Of a stretch of DNA of 64,000 nucleotides, positions 1 to 9,104 are shown piece by piece. Under the pieces are notes generated by a model, which saw nothing but the letters and a program-made list of their open reading frames with translations, was not told the origin of the DNA and ran no database searches. Positions within the stretch are counted from its first letter, which is position 1, and every line of letters begins with the position of its first letter. Source of the DNA: DATGWF01 sp035299585 (GTDB lineage: Bacteria > Actinomycetota > Actinomycetes > Actinomycetales > Microbacteriaceae); contig DATGWF010000077.1 of the NCBI GenBank assembly GCA_035299585.1, positions 1 through 64,000 on the forward strand, given 5' to 3'. A program made the position numbers and the translations under genes.

Positions 1-1335
1 TTCGCTCGGCGACGACGGCCGCTCGCCGCGGGAGCGGGTGCGCTCTTGCTCTGCGCGCTCGTTTTCGCAATCGCGCTCCCGGGACAAACGCCCGTTCTCG
101 CACCGACCTCCGACGCGCGCCCGAGCCCGAGCTTCGACGCCGCGCCGGTACCGATCCGAACCTGCTCCGTGGCGACCGAGGCGACTGATCCGCGGTTGGG
201 AACGATGACCGCCATGGTGCGCGACGTCGCCACAGGCAACATCCTGTTTGACCGCTCGGGAGAACTCCCGGTGCGACCGGCGAGCGTGCAGAAGGTGCTC
301 ATCGCTGCCGCGGCGCTCACCGCGCTCGGACCGGATGCGCGCGCGGTCACCCGCGTCGTGATGGGATCCCAACCCGGTGAGCTGGTGCTCGTCGGCGGGG
401 GAGACCTCACCCTTGCCCGGACGGGTGCAAATGTCTATCCCGGAGTTGCACGCCTTTCCGACCTCGCTGCTCGCGCGCGAGCCGCATTTGAAGCGGCCAC
501 CGGGTCGCCCCCGATCCGGGTCACCCTGGACGCGACGGCGTTCGGTGGGCCTGAGTGGCACCCGAGTTGGAACACCAAGGAAATCGGCGACGGATATCAA
601 GCCCCCATCGCGGCGCTCATGGTTGACGGTGACCGAGACGACCCGAACGCACTCGTCTCAGCGCGAAGTGCCGACCCCGTCAGTCGAGCTGGAGCCGCGT
701 TTGCCGCTGCGCTCGGTGTTCCCGTCACCGTCTCGCGAGGTACCGCTCCCGCGGGCGCAAGGGAACTTGCCTCCGTGGAATCGCCGAGTGTCGCCCAGCT
801 TGTCGACATCGCCCTGACCTACAGCGACAATGTGGCCGCCGAAATGCTCGCCAGAATGGTGGCGCGAAGCACCGGGGCGGGGAGTACATTTTCCGCCATC
901 GAGCCGGCAGTCAAAACGGCGCTCGCCGGGTATGACCTCGACCTCACCGGCTTGCGACTCGTAGACGGCTCGGGCCTCAGCGACGATAACGCGGTCGCCC
1001 CGGCGTTGCTCACCGAACTCTTTCGCCACGTTTCGGCCCGCGAGGGAAACCTTGGCGTGCTTTTTGATGCGCTTCCGGTAGCCGGCGAACGCGGATCGCT
1101 GCGGTACGCCGACCGGTTCACCGGCGAGAACGCGATTGCCCGCGGAGCGGTGTTTGCCAAGACCGGATGGATTGACGACGGACACACCCTCGCCGGTCTC
1201 GTTCACGCGGCGGATGGCACCGTACTGTCCTTTGCCATCACCGCCCTCGACGGCGTGGATGCGAGCGCCAAGACCGCCATCGATACCTGGGTGACCGCGG
1301 TGTACCGATGCGGGAACCGCCTATCGAATCAGTGA
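1..1335 (+). CDS. dacB: D-alanyl-D-alanine carboxypeptidase/endopeptidase, PBP4 (S13) family, 5'-truncated
   Basis: Low-molecular-weight penicillin-binding protein that trims the terminal D-Ala of peptidoglycan stem peptides outside the membrane. All three serine-acylase motifs are visible: SVQK at about nt 283-294, SDN (in YSDNVAAEM) at about 820, and KTG (in FAKTGWIDDG) near 1160. A TTG at nt 46 could serve as a start. However, the frame is open to nt 1 and reads an Arg-rich stretch followed by a hydrophobic segment, which is the n- and h-region of one signal peptide. The true start is therefore probably upstream of the window. About 430 residues are visible, close to the usual family length, so little is missing. 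It ends about 130 bp before the GAPDH gene on the same strand; that gap shows no clear gene. The family call is secure; the start is not. Confidence 0.9.
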   Translation, partial: FARRRRPLAAGAGALLLCALVFAIALPGQTPVLAPTSDARPSPSFDAAPVPIRTCSVATEATDPRLGTMTAMVRDVATGNILFDRSGELPVRPASVQKVLIAAAALTALGPDARAVTRVVMGSQPGELVLVGGGDLTLARTGANVYPGVARLSDLAARARAAFEAATGSPPIRVTLDATAFGGPEWHPSWNTKEIGDGYQAPIAALMVDGDRDDPNALVSARSADPVSRAGAAFAAALGVPVTVSRGTAPAGARELASVESPSVAQLVDIALTYSDNVAAEMLARMVARSTGAGSTFSAIEPAVKTALAGYDLDLTGLRLVDGSGLSDDNAVAPALLTELFRHVSAREGNLGVLFDALPVAGERGSLRYADRFTGENAIARGAVFAKTGWIDDGHTLAGLVHAADGTVLSFAITALDGVDASAKTAIDTWVTAVYRCGNRLSNQ

Positions 1336-1466
1336 TACCGCCCACCACATGCCCGCGCTCGCGGCGCGCGCCCGCGGTCGCGAGCTGACAGACTGGCGGT
1401 ACACGCACGCACAACTGAGCGCACTCGCGCTCGAAACCGGGGTTTCCCCGAATGCAAAGGAGCATG

Positions 1467-2945
1467 GTGAGCGACGCGTACACGTCAACCCGCGACGGCT
1501 GGGTGGCCAGAGAAGAACTGGCCGAACGCATGATTCCCCTCATCGGGGAGCTGTACCGCCGGCACGGCGTGGTGACCTCTATTCACGGTCGACGACTGGT
1601 GTCGCGAGGTGCCATCGACATCATCAAGGCGCACCGTTTCGCCCGCTTGCTCGACGGCAGTGAGCTGCCACTCGAGACGACTCTCTCGCTCCTCGAGGCG
1701 CTCGCGAGTCTGCCGCCCCGTCCGGCCTCCATTGATCTCGGCCGGCTGGCCATGGAGTGGTCGCTCGAAGCCGCCGGCACGGATCTCTCGCCCTGGCTCG
1801 CGTCCCGCCTCGAAGGCCTCGATACGGGCACCTCGCGCGGCACCGATGTGGTGTTGTACGGCTTCGGCCGAATCGGACGGCTGCTCGCCCGCATTCTCAT
1901 CGCTCAGCACGGCAACGGCAACGGATTGCGTTTGCGGGCCGTGGTCGTGCGCAAAGGTGCCGAAAACGACCTCGTCAAGCGCGCCAGTCTGCTTCGACGC
2001 GACTCGGTTCACGGCTCCTTTGCGGGGACAATCTCGGTGGATGAGGCGAGCAACACCATCACCGCGAACGGCACTCGCATCCAGGTGATTTACTCCAACG
2101 ATCCGGCCGACATCGACTACACGAGCTTCGGCATTTCGGACGCCATCGTCGTCGACAACACTGGGCGCTGGCGGGATGCCGACGGTCTCGGTGAGCACTT
2201 GCGCGCAAAGGGTGTGGCCCGTGTACTGCTCACCGCGCCGGGCAAATCGCCGCTCAAGAACATCGTGTTCGGCATCAACGACGACACCATCGAGGAATCG
2301 GACCGTATCGTCTCGGCGGCGTCGTGCACGACCAATGCCATCACGCCGGTGCTCAAGGCGCTTGATGACGCCTTTGGGGTGGAACGCGGCCACGTCGAGA
2401 CCGTGCACTCGTTCACGAACGACCAAAACCTCATCGACAACTTCCACAAGGGAGACCGTCGTGGCCGCGCCGCGGCGCTCAACATGGTCATCACCGAGAC
2501 CGGTGCCGCGAAGGCCGTTGCGAAAGCGTTGCCGCAGCTCGAGGGCAAGCTCACCGGCTCGGCGATTCGCGTCCCCACCCCGGATGTCTCAATCGCCATC
2601 CTGAACTTGCGTCTGGCGACTCCGACGACGCGGGACGAACTGAACGCCTACCTGCGCGAGGTGTCACTGCATTCCGAACTGCGTCAACAAGTGGACTATG
2701 TCGAATCGCCCGAAGTGGTGTCTACCGACTTCGTTGGCTCGCATCGGGCCGGGATTGTTGACGGTCTCGCGACGATCGCGAACGGCCAGGATGTCGTGGT
2801 CTACGTCTGGTACGACAACGAGTTCGGCTACAGCTGCCAGGTGGTGCGCGTGCTCGAAAAGATGGCGGGCGTGCACCCGGTCGTGGTGCCACCGCGCTCC
2901 CGCGTCAGCATTGCTGACGTCCGAGCCCACCTCGCCTCTGATTGA
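1467..2945 (+). CDS. gapB: Glyceraldehyde-3-phosphate dehydrogenase, long GapB-like form
   Basis: Interconverts glyceraldehyde-3-phosphate and 1,3-bisphosphoglycerate in the cytoplasm. The Rossmann motif GFGRIGR lies near residue 135, the catalytic SCTTN cysteine near residue 287 (TGC at 2325-2327), and the C-terminal YVWYDNEFGYS signature is intact. About 130 residues precede the Rossmann fold. Ordinary GAPDHs are about 335 residues, while Corynebacterium GapB has about 480 and a similar extension, so this is probably the gluconeogenic, NADP-linked type. ATGs at 1452 and 1464 also exist. The Shine-Dalgarno AAAGGAG at 1456-1462 lies inside or against those codons and fits the GTG at 1467 best (4 nt spacing). 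It stands as a single gene ended by a strong hairpin. Proximity to pckG and ramB fits a gluconeogenic role (inference). Confidence 0.9.
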   Translation: MSDAYTSTRDGWVAREELAERMIPLIGELYRRHGVVTSIHGRRLVSRGAIDIIKAHRFARLLDGSELPLETTLSLLEALASLPPRPASIDLGRLAMEWSLEAAGTDLSPWLASRLEGLDTGTSRGTDVVLYGFGRIGRLLARILIAQHGNGNGLRLRAVVVRKGAENDLVKRASLLRRDSVHGSFAGTISVDEASNTITANGTRIQVIYSNDPADIDYTSFGISDAIVVDNTGRWRDADGLGEHLRAKGVARVLLTAPGKSPLKNIVFGINDDTIEESDRIVSAASCTTNAITPVLKALDDAFGVERGHVETVHSFTNDQNLIDNFHKGDRRGRAAALNMVITETGAAKAVAKALPQLEGKLTGSAIRVPTPDVSIAILNLRLATPTTRDELNAYLREVSLHSELRQQVDYVESPEVVSTDFVGSHRAGIVDGLATIANGQDVVVYVWYDNEFGYSCQVVRVLEKMAGVHPVVVPPRSRVSIADVRAHLASD

Positions 2946-2950
2946 AGCTA

Positions 2951-2980
2951 AACGGCCGGGCCCGCATGGACCCGGCCGTT
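2951..2980. terminator. Bidirectional hairpin terminator between gapB and the surface-protein gene
   Basis: A perfect 10-bp inverted repeat (AACGGCCGGG at 2951-2960, CCCGGCCGTT at 2971-2980) with a 10-nt loop sits between two convergent stop codons. The stem starts with AA and ends with TT, so it could terminate both transcripts. Confidence 0.8.
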
Positions 2981-2995
2981 CTGGTTGTGGCGTGA

Positions 2996-3991
2996 TTATC
3001 GCTCAGCGCGCGCAGCGACTCGACGGCGCTGGCCGATGAGCACGACGGTGGCACCGAGGAGCGCGAAGCCGGCCGAGAGAGCGCCCCAAGCGGGGCCCTG
3101 TGCACCGGTCGAAGCGAGCGCTGCGGCAGATGCCGACGGGGTCGACGCGGGTTCAGCTTCCGGGAGCGCCCAGTAGTTCGTGCCGTTGACGAGCGCGCCG
3201 ATGTCGTCGTTCGAGATGTTGCCGATCTGGGTCCACGAGCCGAGCGATTCAAAATCGACCGAGACGAAACCCGACCACGAGTTTGCATAGATGGTGCCGT
3301 CAGGCAAAAACGCGGCGCCATACATCGTCTGGTTTCCGCCCGCGGCGATGTCGGTGAACGTCCCCGTCGCCGGGTCCCAGGTGTACATGTCGTCCAACTG
3401 GTGGGAGGTCTGCATATAGAAGTTGCCGTCTTGCGGCGAGACGACCATAAAGTTCATGACCGCGTTGTTCGGCATCGCCCAAAACTCTTCCATCGCACCG
3501 GTCTCGAAGTTCACCCGCACCAGGTAGGTGTTGGCTGCGGGCTGTGAACGGATGCCCATGTAGAGGGTGCCATCGGGAGCGAACACCATCGAAGTGCAGT
3601 CGCGCACAACGCTGGACGAATCGGGGAACGTGCCGTTCGGAACGACCTCGGTGTCGGTGCCGATTCCGGTCTGAGTGTCGAGCTCCCAAATCTGGCAGTT
3701 CTGGGGCTGCGAGTTGATGAAGTACAGCTTGCCGTCGACCGGGTTGATCGACGCGCCGAGGATGCTCGAGCCGGGCCCCATTCCAATCTGGTTCGGGAGC
3801 GGAGTGCCGACGCCGGTCTGAGTGTCGACGACGTATGCCTGGTCGCTTGAGTACCCGAAGGCGTAAATCTCAGTCGTGGCCGACAAGTTCGGCGCCGGTT
3901 CAGCCGATGCTGCGCCAGCCCCGACAATCGAGAGCCCGACAAGTGAGGTTACGAGGGCAGTCAGGGTGCCAATGCGAGTGAACGTCTTCAT
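2996..3991 (-). CDS. Secreted beta-propeller-like surface protein with LAxTG sorting signal
   Basis: Protein of 331 residues with an N-terminal signal peptide (MKTFTRIG, hydrophobic core, ASA cleavage region near residue 32). The mature part repeats short segments of the type PDGTLYMG, PDGTIYAN and PVDGKLYF, each with DTQTG or DPATG turns, as in beta-propeller proteins. A Pro/Ser/Thr-rich linker leads to LASTG, then a hydrophobic helix and an Arg-rich tail (QRRRVAARAER), a cell-wall sorting signal. LAxTG is the motif known for class E sortases. The chosen ATG follows a TAGGCT element by 7 nt (3999-4004), so the transcript may be leaderless; in-frame starts further upstream have no signal peptide. 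No sortase gene is nearby. What the propeller binds is unknown. Confidence 0.8.
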   Translation of the reverse strand: MKTFTRIGTLTALVTSLVGLSIVGAGAASAEPAPNLSATTEIYAFGYSSDQAYVVDTQTGVGTPLPNQIGMGPGSSILGASINPVDGKLYFINSQPQNCQIWELDTQTGIGTDTEVVPNGTFPDSSSVVRDCTSMVFAPDGTLYMGIRSQPAANTYLVRVNFETGAMEEFWAMPNNAVMNFMVVSPQDGNFYMQTSHQLDDMYTWDPATGTFTDIAAGGNQTMYGAAFLPDGTIYANSWSGFVSVDFESLGSWTQIGNISNDDIGALVNGTNYWALPEAEPASTPSASAAALASTGAQGPAWGALSAGFALLGATVVLIGQRRRVAARAER

Positions 3992-4046
3992 GGTCTCAAG
4001 CCTAAGTTGCGTGCGCCCTCGGCCAAAACTCTCGACACATGATGGG

Positions 4047-4400
4047 TCACCTGGCCGGTCCGATCGCGCCTCTACTGGCAGCCAGTCCGGTACCCACTGC
4101 GCTCGCCGCGGCGACGACGATTCCGTTGTTGAACCCGGGCATTGAGAGGACCGCGAGGGCAAATGCGAATGTGATACCCGCAGCAATGAGGGACTTCACG
4201 GCCGGGCGCCTGCCCTGAAGGGAGGCGACGAGGCCGCCGACCGCTCCAGCACCGAGACCAATGCCTCCCGCAACGATGAGGCCAAAACTCACGAATCCCG
4301 CGCCATTCGAAATGGCTGGAATCGTGACGAAGAGCGCTCCAATCACTGCAGCAATGCAACCCCCGAGTGCGGCTCGGGTTATGAACGACAGTCGGGACAC
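4047..4400 (-). CDS. Small membrane protein, unknown function
   Basis: Protein of 117 residues made of three to four hydrophobic, Gly/Ala-rich helices (for example around residues 8-30, 34-58, 70-88 and 92-108), separated by a short basic loop (LQGRRPAVKS). It starts at GTG 4400 behind GGAGG with 6 nt spacing, a good translation signal. I do not recognise a family. It lies between ramB and the LAxTG gene on the same strand with gaps of 55 and 148 bp, so a shared transcript with ramB is possible but not shown. A CCCC/GGGG mini-hairpin near 4512-4526 in the 148-bp gap could act as a weak terminator of ramB. Confidence 0.6.
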   Translation of the reverse strand: MSRLSFITRAALGGCIAAVIGALFVTIPAISNGAGFVSFGLIVAGGIGLGAGAVGGLVASLQGRRPAVKSLIAAGITFAFALAVLSMPGFNNGIVVAAASAVGTGLAASRGAIGPAR

Positions 4401-4548
4401 GAGCTGCCTCCGGGGATTTTCTGCATGTCCAGGTGTTGAACGCGCTTCTCAATTAGTCGTTGGAAGTTCATCGTGTTCGGCCTCGTCGGACCGCACAGCT
4501 CTGCACACCTCTCCCCGATAGGGGGGCGGCGGAAAACGGATCCCTGAC

Positions 4549-5991
4549 TTACGGCGTCGTGTGGCGGTCGAGGAACTGGTACACCTCGGCGTCGTCAACG
4601 CCGGGGAACGTGCCACTCGGCAACGGTGACAGCACGTGCGCGTGCAACCGCGCGCTCGGCCAGGCCTGCGTTGCCCATCGTGCGGCGAGATCACTGTTGG
4701 GGCGGCGGCAGCATGACTCGTCGGGGCAGCGTGATTCTGCTCGAACCGTGGTGTCGCGTCCGCGGAACCACTTCGCCTCGTCGAACGGCACGCCGATGGT
4801 AATCGAGAACTCGTCGTCGCTCGTGTACCCGGTCTGCGTGGCACACCAGTAGGTGCCGTTCGGGGTGTCGGTGTATTGGTAGTTCTCGGTGGTCCGGTTC
4901 GTTTCGCCGAACGCGGAGCGGGCACTCCACTTCTTGCACACCCATTGCCCCTCGACCGAACCGGTCACGTCACTCGGGAGCGGCAGGCCGTCGTTCTCGT
5001 AGGCCTTGAGGAGCGCACCGTCCCCGTTGACCCGCAGAAAATGCATGGTGAGGTCGAGGTGGGAGGTGGCAAGATTCGTCAGGCGCAGCGCCGCAGCCTC
5101 GTGCGTCACGCCGAACGCGTCGCGGAAATCTTCGACCGCGAGTCGTTTCTCTCGTTTCGCCTCGGAGAGGAACGCCACGGCCGCTTCCCGCGGCATCAGG
5201 CACGCCGCCGCGAAGTAGTTGATTTCGAGACGCTGCCAGAGGAACTCCGCATAGCTGTATGGGCGCTGGTGGTCGAGCAGTCGGTGCGCCATCGCCTGGA
5301 GGGCCATCGCACGCAGGCCGTGCCCGCCAGGAATCGACGCCGGCGGCAGGTAGATGCGGCCATTTTCGAGATCCGTGATGCTTCGCGTCGAGTGAGGCAA
5401 GTCGCTCGCATAGATGAGTTGGAAGCCGAGCTGTTCGGCCATCACGCTCACCTCGCGGTGAGTGAGTGCACCGGAGCGGTGACCGGATGCGCGCACGCGC
5501 TCCTCTGCGAGCTCCTCGAGTGCGGGCAGGTAGTTGTTCTTCGAGCGCATGAGCGCGCGCAATTCAGTGTTGGCCCGGCGAGCCTCCTCGGGGGTGGCAA
5601 TCGCTTCGTTTGCCCGCCGCTCGAGCTCGCGATGCAATCCCACAATCGCCTCGAGCGTCTCATTGGGCAAGCCTTTGCTCGGCTTGATCGCCGGAAGCCC
5701 CAGAGCGGCATAGAGCGGGTTCGCTTGGGCGCGCTGCAGTTCGAGTTCGAGCGCGGCGCGAGTGTTGGGGGCCTCCGGACTGAGGAGTTCGGTGAGCGGT
5801 ACGCGGAGCGCTCCCGCGATGTCGGACAGGGTCGAAAGCTTCGGCTCCCGCTTGCCGTTTTCGATGAGCGAGAGCACACTCGGCGCGGCCCCCACCTGAG
5901 CGGCGAGCCCATCGAGTGTGAGGCCGGCGGCGGTGCGAAAGTGACGAATCCGCTGTCCGACCACCGCGACATCGAGTCCCAGACCGGCCAT
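4549..5991 (-). CDS. ramB: RamB-type transcriptional regulator (XRE HTH + IrrE/DUF955 + DUF2083)
   Basis: Protein of 480 residues (Corynebacterium glutamicum RamB is of similar size). An XRE helix-turn-helix occupies residues 11-70, a helical linker follows, then an ImmA/IrrE-like segment around residues 170-300 (ending in EINYFAAACLMPREAAVAF), and a C-terminal domain with several Cys and Trp residues typical of these short-chain-fatty-acid regulators. The canonical HExxH zinc motif is degraded to QAMAHRLLDH, so proteolysis is unlikely. The start is ATG 5991 with GGAG 5 nt upstream; longer in-frame readings run into the divergent pckG region. In corynebacteria RamB controls acetate, glyoxylate and PEP-related genes. 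Its divergent placement against pckG suggests direct control of gluconeogenesis and of itself (inference). Confidence 0.88.
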   Translation of the reverse strand: MAGLGLDVAVVGQRIRHFRTAAGLTLDGLAAQVGAAPSVLSLIENGKREPKLSTLSDIAGALRVPLTELLSPEAPNTRAALELELQRAQANPLYAALGLPAIKPSKGLPNETLEAIVGLHRELERRANEAIATPEEARRANTELRALMRSKNNYLPALEELAEERVRASGHRSGALTHREVSVMAEQLGFQLIYASDLPHSTRSITDLENGRIYLPPASIPGGHGLRAMALQAMAHRLLDHQRPYSYAEFLWQRLEINYFAAACLMPREAAVAFLSEAKREKRLAVEDFRDAFGVTHEAAALRLTNLATSHLDLTMHFLRVNGDGALLKAYENDGLPLPSDVTGSVEGQWVCKKWSARSAFGETNRTTENYQYTDTPNGTYWCATQTGYTSDDEFSITIGVPFDEAKWFRGRDTTVRAESRCPDESCCRRPNSDLAARWATQAWPSARLHAHVLSPLPSGTFPGVDDAEVYQFLDRHTTP

Positions 5992-6013
5992 AACTTCTCC
6001 AAACGTAAAGAAT

Positions 6014-6087
6014 GGCAAAAGTTTATTCGGTTTTTCGGGCTCGGTGGGGTGAAAGTGGGCGAAAAATAGAGCTAGCGGCAACAGTTT
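6014..6087. promoter_or_regulatory. Two similar boxes, candidate RamB operators between ramB and pckG
   Basis: GGCAAAAGTTT at 6014-6024 and GGCAACAGTTT at 6077-6087 match at 10 of 11 positions and start 63 bp apart, close to six helical turns. Read on the minus strand they give AAACTNTTGCC, which partly resembles the RamB consensus (core AAACTTTGC) but with one extra base. Both lie in the 118-bp divergent ramB-pckG region, which is more AT-rich than its surroundings. The repeats are seen directly; binding by RamB is inference. Confidence 0.4.
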
Positions 6088-6109
6088 CACTATTCGGAGG
6101 GGCGAGATC

Positions 6110-7960
6110 GTGACACTTTCACATTCCACGCACAGCACCGGCGCTGACGCTGCCCCGCAGAGTGGCACGAGCGACCCGGCCCTCCGCGCCTGGGTTTCCG
6201 AGGTCGCGGCGCTCACCCAGCCCGACCAGATTGTCTGGTGCGATGGCTCGCTCGCCGAATCGGATCGCCTCACAAAGCAGCTCGTTGCCGACGGCACGCT
6301 CATCAAACTCAACCCGGAGTGGCGCCCGAATAGCTACCTCGCCCGCACCGACCCGAGCGACGTCGCGCGCGTTGAAGACCGCACGTTCGTATGCTCGACC
6401 TACGAAGAAGACGCCGGCCCCACCAACAACTGGCGTGACCCGCACGAGATGCGTGGCGAGCTCTCCGGTGTGTTCGCGGGCAGCATGCGCGGCCGCACGA
6501 TGTACGTCGTGCCGTTCTCGATGGGCCCGGTCGGTGGGCCGATTTCCCAGCTCGGCATCGAGATCACGGATAGCCCGTACGTGGTCCTCAGCATGGGCAT
6601 CATGACCCGCATGACCGAGCAGGTCTATCGCCTCATCGAGGCGGGCACTCCGTGGGTGCGCACGGTGCACTCGGTGGGCTTCCCGCTCGTGACCGCCGAC
6701 GGCCCGCGAGCTGACGTGGCCTGGCCGTGCAACGAGACGAAGTACATCGTGCAGTTCCCCGACTCGCGCGAAGTGTGGTCCTTCGGTTCCGGATACGGCG
6801 GCAACGCCATCCTGGCAAAGAAGGCGTTCGCGTTGCGCATCGCCTCCGTGATGGGCCGCGACGAAGGCTGGATGGCCGAGCACATGCTGCTCATCAAGGT
6901 CACGTCGCCCGCCGGCAAAGCGTTCCACATTGCGGCGGCGTTCCCGTCGGCCTGTGGCAAAACCAACCTCGCCATGCTCCGCCCCACCATTCCAGGTTGG
7001 AAGGTGGAGACACTCGGCGACGACATCGTGTGGATGCGACCCGGCGAGGACGGGCGACTCTACGCGATCAACCCCGAAGCCGGATTCTTTGGGGTGGCGC
7101 CGGGCACCGGCGAGTCCACCAATCCGACGGCAGTTCAGACACTCTGGGGGAACGTCATTTTCACCAACGTCGCACTCCGCGAGGATGGCGATGTGTGGTG
7201 GGAGGGGCTCACCGACGCGGTGCCCGAGCGCCTCACCGACTGGCAGGGCCAACCGTGGAGGCCGAATTCGGGCCGGCTTGCCGCGCACCCGAATTCGCGT
7301 TTCACGGTCGCGGCCGCGCAGTGTCCGCAAATCTCGGACGACTGGGAGGCGTTCGCCGGGGTGCCGGTCGATGCCATCCTGTTCGGTGGCCGCCGCGCAA
7401 CCAATGTGCCATTGGTCGCACAAGCCCGCTCGTGGAAGCACGGTGTGTTTATGGGGGCGACCATCTCGAGCGAGAAGACCGCTGCGGCGGAGGGGACGGT
7501 CGGTGAACTCCGCCGGGACCCGTTCGCGATGCTGCCGTTTTGCGGCTACAACATGGCCGACTACTGGGCGCACTGGCTGAAGATGGGGCGCACGCTCGGC
7601 ACGAAGGCTCCGGCCCTGTTCCAGGTGAATTGGTTCCGTCGTGGCCACGACGGCTCGTTCCTGTGGCCTGGTTTTGGCGAAAACTCGCGCGTTATCGAGT
7701 GGATTGTGGGACGGCTCGAGGGCACGGTGAGAGGCCGCGAGACCCCGATTGGCATCCTGCCGGCAGCGGACGAACTCGACGTCGAAGGCCTCGACATTGC
7801 GCCTGAAGCGCTCGCCGAGCTGTTCGAGATTGACCCGGAGAGCTGGCTCGCCGAATGCGAGCTGACCGAGGCCTACTTCGAGCAGTTCAACGGCCGTGTG
7901 CCGGCAGCTCTGAACGCCGAACTGGCAAGTTTGCGCTACCAGCTGGAACGCATGGAGTAG
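6110..7960 (+). CDS. pckG: Phosphoenolpyruvate carboxykinase (GTP)
   Basis: Converts oxaloacetate + GTP to PEP + CO2 + GDP, the first committed step of gluconeogenesis. With 616 residues it fits the GTP-dependent family (about 600-620). The kinase P-loop FPSACGKTN is at residues 278-286, followed by the metal/nucleotide segment [10 protein letters not shown]. Further family signatures are [23 protein letters not shown] and the C-terminal [10 protein letters not shown]. It begins at GTG 6110 with a strong GGAGG 9 nt upstream. It is monocistronic, divergent from ramB, and closed by a 14-bp hairpin. Regulation by RamB through the boxes in the shared upstream region is likely but not shown. Confidence 0.97.
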   Translation: MTLSHSTHSTGADAAPQSGTSDPALRAWVSEVAALTQPDQIVWCDGSLAESDRLTKQLVADGTLIKLNPEWRPNSYLARTDPSDVARVEDRTFVCSTYEEDAGPTNNWRDPHEMRGELSGVFAGSMRGRTMYVVPFSMGPVGGPISQLGIEITDSPYVVLSMGIMTRMTEQVYRLIEAGTPWVRTVHSVGFPLVTADGPRADVAWPCNETKYIVQFPDSREVWSFGSGYGGNAILAKKAFALRIASVMGRDEGWMAEHMLLIKVTSPAGKAFHIAAAFPSACGKTNLAMLRPTIPGWKVETLGDDIVWMRPGEDGRLYAINPEAGFFGVAPGTGESTNPTAVQTLWGNVIFTNVALREDGDVWWEGLTDAVPERLTDWQGQPWRPNSGRLAAHPNSRFTVAAAQCPQISDDWEAFAGVPVDAILFGGRRATNVPLVAQARSWKHGVFMGATISSEKTAAAEGTVGELRRDPFAMLPFCGYNMADYWAHWLKMGRTLGTKAPALFQVNWFRRGHDGSFLWPGFGENSRVIEWIVGRLEGTVRGRETPIGILPAADELDVEGLDIAPEALAELFEIDPESWLAECELTEAYFEQFNGRVPAALNAELASLRYQLERME

Positions 7961-7969
7961 CGAGTCTTC

Positions 7970-8049
7970 GATCCGGTCGCGGTGGCGTGTGCCCGGCCGG
8001 ATCGAACCCCCGTCCGGCCCCCATCGTTGCGTGTGCGATGGGGGCCGGA
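7970..8049 (+). terminator. pckG terminator region with two hairpins
   Basis: A 7-bp hairpin (GATCCGG 7970-7976 with CCGGATC 7997-8003) is followed by a perfect 14-bp stem (TCCGGCCCCCATCG 8013-8026 with CGATGGGGGCCGGA 8036-8049, 9-nt loop). There is no U-tract, which is common in actinobacterial terminators. Between 8050 and the end of the ABC gene at 8235 I see no gene or other element. Confidence 0.75.
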
Positions 8050-8234
8050 TATGTTTCAGCGCGGCGCTTGCACCGATGCGCGACAGACACGGTATGTCAT
8101 TTGTGCGTGCGAGACATCAGCGGCCTCGCCAGTGCTGCGCCCAATGTATGGAAGGACAGGCTTTCCGGCGCAGAGATTCAAACTGGCTGCTGTCGAGACG
8201 CATGCGCAAGTGATTGCGAGAGATGGCCGCGAGG

Positions 8235-9104
8235 TCAGGGTAGCGTGGCATCGCGGCCGGGAGGAATGTTCTGCCGAATCGTATGTGCGTCACGCTGGGC
8301 TTGGCGCTGCAGGGGAACCACCAGGGGCGAGCCGGTGACCGGATCTGGAACGACGATGCACTCGAGGTCGTAGACCGACTTGACCGTCTCTGGGGTGATG
8401 ACTTCCTCAGGTGTTCCCGTCGCGACGATGCGTCCGCCGGCGATGGCAAACAAATGGTCGGCATACCGAGATGCAAGATTGAGATCATGCAACACCATGC
8501 CGATGGTCGTTCCATGGTCGCGATTCAATTCGGCAATGAGCTCGAGCGTGTCAATTTGGTGGCGCACGTCGAGAAAGGTCGTCGGTTCGTCAAGAAGGAC
8601 GATGTCGGCCCGTTGAGCAAGGGTCATGGCGAGCCAAACACGTTGACGCTGTCCGCCCGAGAGCTCCTCGATTCGTCGCTGAGCGAGGTCCGCCACGCCT
8701 GTGGCGTCGAGCGAGGCTTTCACGATGTCATCATCACCGTGGCTCCATCGACCGAACGCGCCGAGGTGGGGGTAGCGCCCGCGACCTACGAGATCGGCGA
8801 CAATGATTCCGTCCGGGGCAATCGGATTTTGCGGCAATAGCGCGAGTGTTTGCGCGACCTGACGCGTGGGAAGGTGCGAAATCGATTGGCCGTCGAGAGT
8901 CACGCGCCCGTCATGTGGTGCGATGAGCCGAGCGAGCGCGCGAAACAAGGTCGACTTCCCGCTGCCATTCGCTCCAACGAAGACGCTGATTTCTCCCGCT
9001 GGTAGGTGAAGGTCGACCGCGTGCAACACCCGATGGCCGTCGAAGTTCACCGACACCTGCTCGGCATGCAGGCGACTGTCGCTCCGGGGAGCAATCACAT
9101 TCAT
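8235..9104 (-). CDS. Iron-siderophore ABC transporter, ATP-binding protein (FepC/FecE family)
   Basis: ATPase of 289 residues that powers Fe-siderophore import. Walker A GANGSGKS is at residues 46-53, the Q-loop falls in LLPQNP, the signature is LSGGQRQR near 155, Walker B is IVLLDEPT near 175, and the H-loop is LHDLN. The ATG at 9104 overlaps the permease stop (ATGA 9101-9104), which fixes the start even though the frame stays open far upstream. It is the last gene of a binding protein, permease, permease, ATPase operon that is probably iron-repressed through the IdeR box at 12200. The C-terminus carries a short Arg/Gln-rich tail. Confidence 0.93.
   Translation of the reverse strand: MNVIAPRSDSRLHAEQVSVNFDGHRVLHAVDLHLPAGEISVFVGANGSGKSTLFRALARLIAPHDGRVTLDGQSISHLPTRQVAQTLALLPQNPIAPDGIIVADLVGRGRYPHLGAFGRWSHGDDDIVKASLDATGVADLAQRRIEELSGGQRQRVWLAMTLAQRADIVLLDEPTTFLDVRHQIDTLELIAELNRDHGTTIGMVLHDLNLASRYADHLFAIAGGRIVATGTPEEVITPETVKSVYDLECIVVPDPVTGSPLVVPLQRQAQRDAHTIRQNIPPGRDATLP

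Noticed and set aside
1349..1663. A frame between dacB and gapB, where tilS might be expected.
   Set aside because: The translation is Arg-rich, lacks the SGGxDS motif and overlaps gapB.
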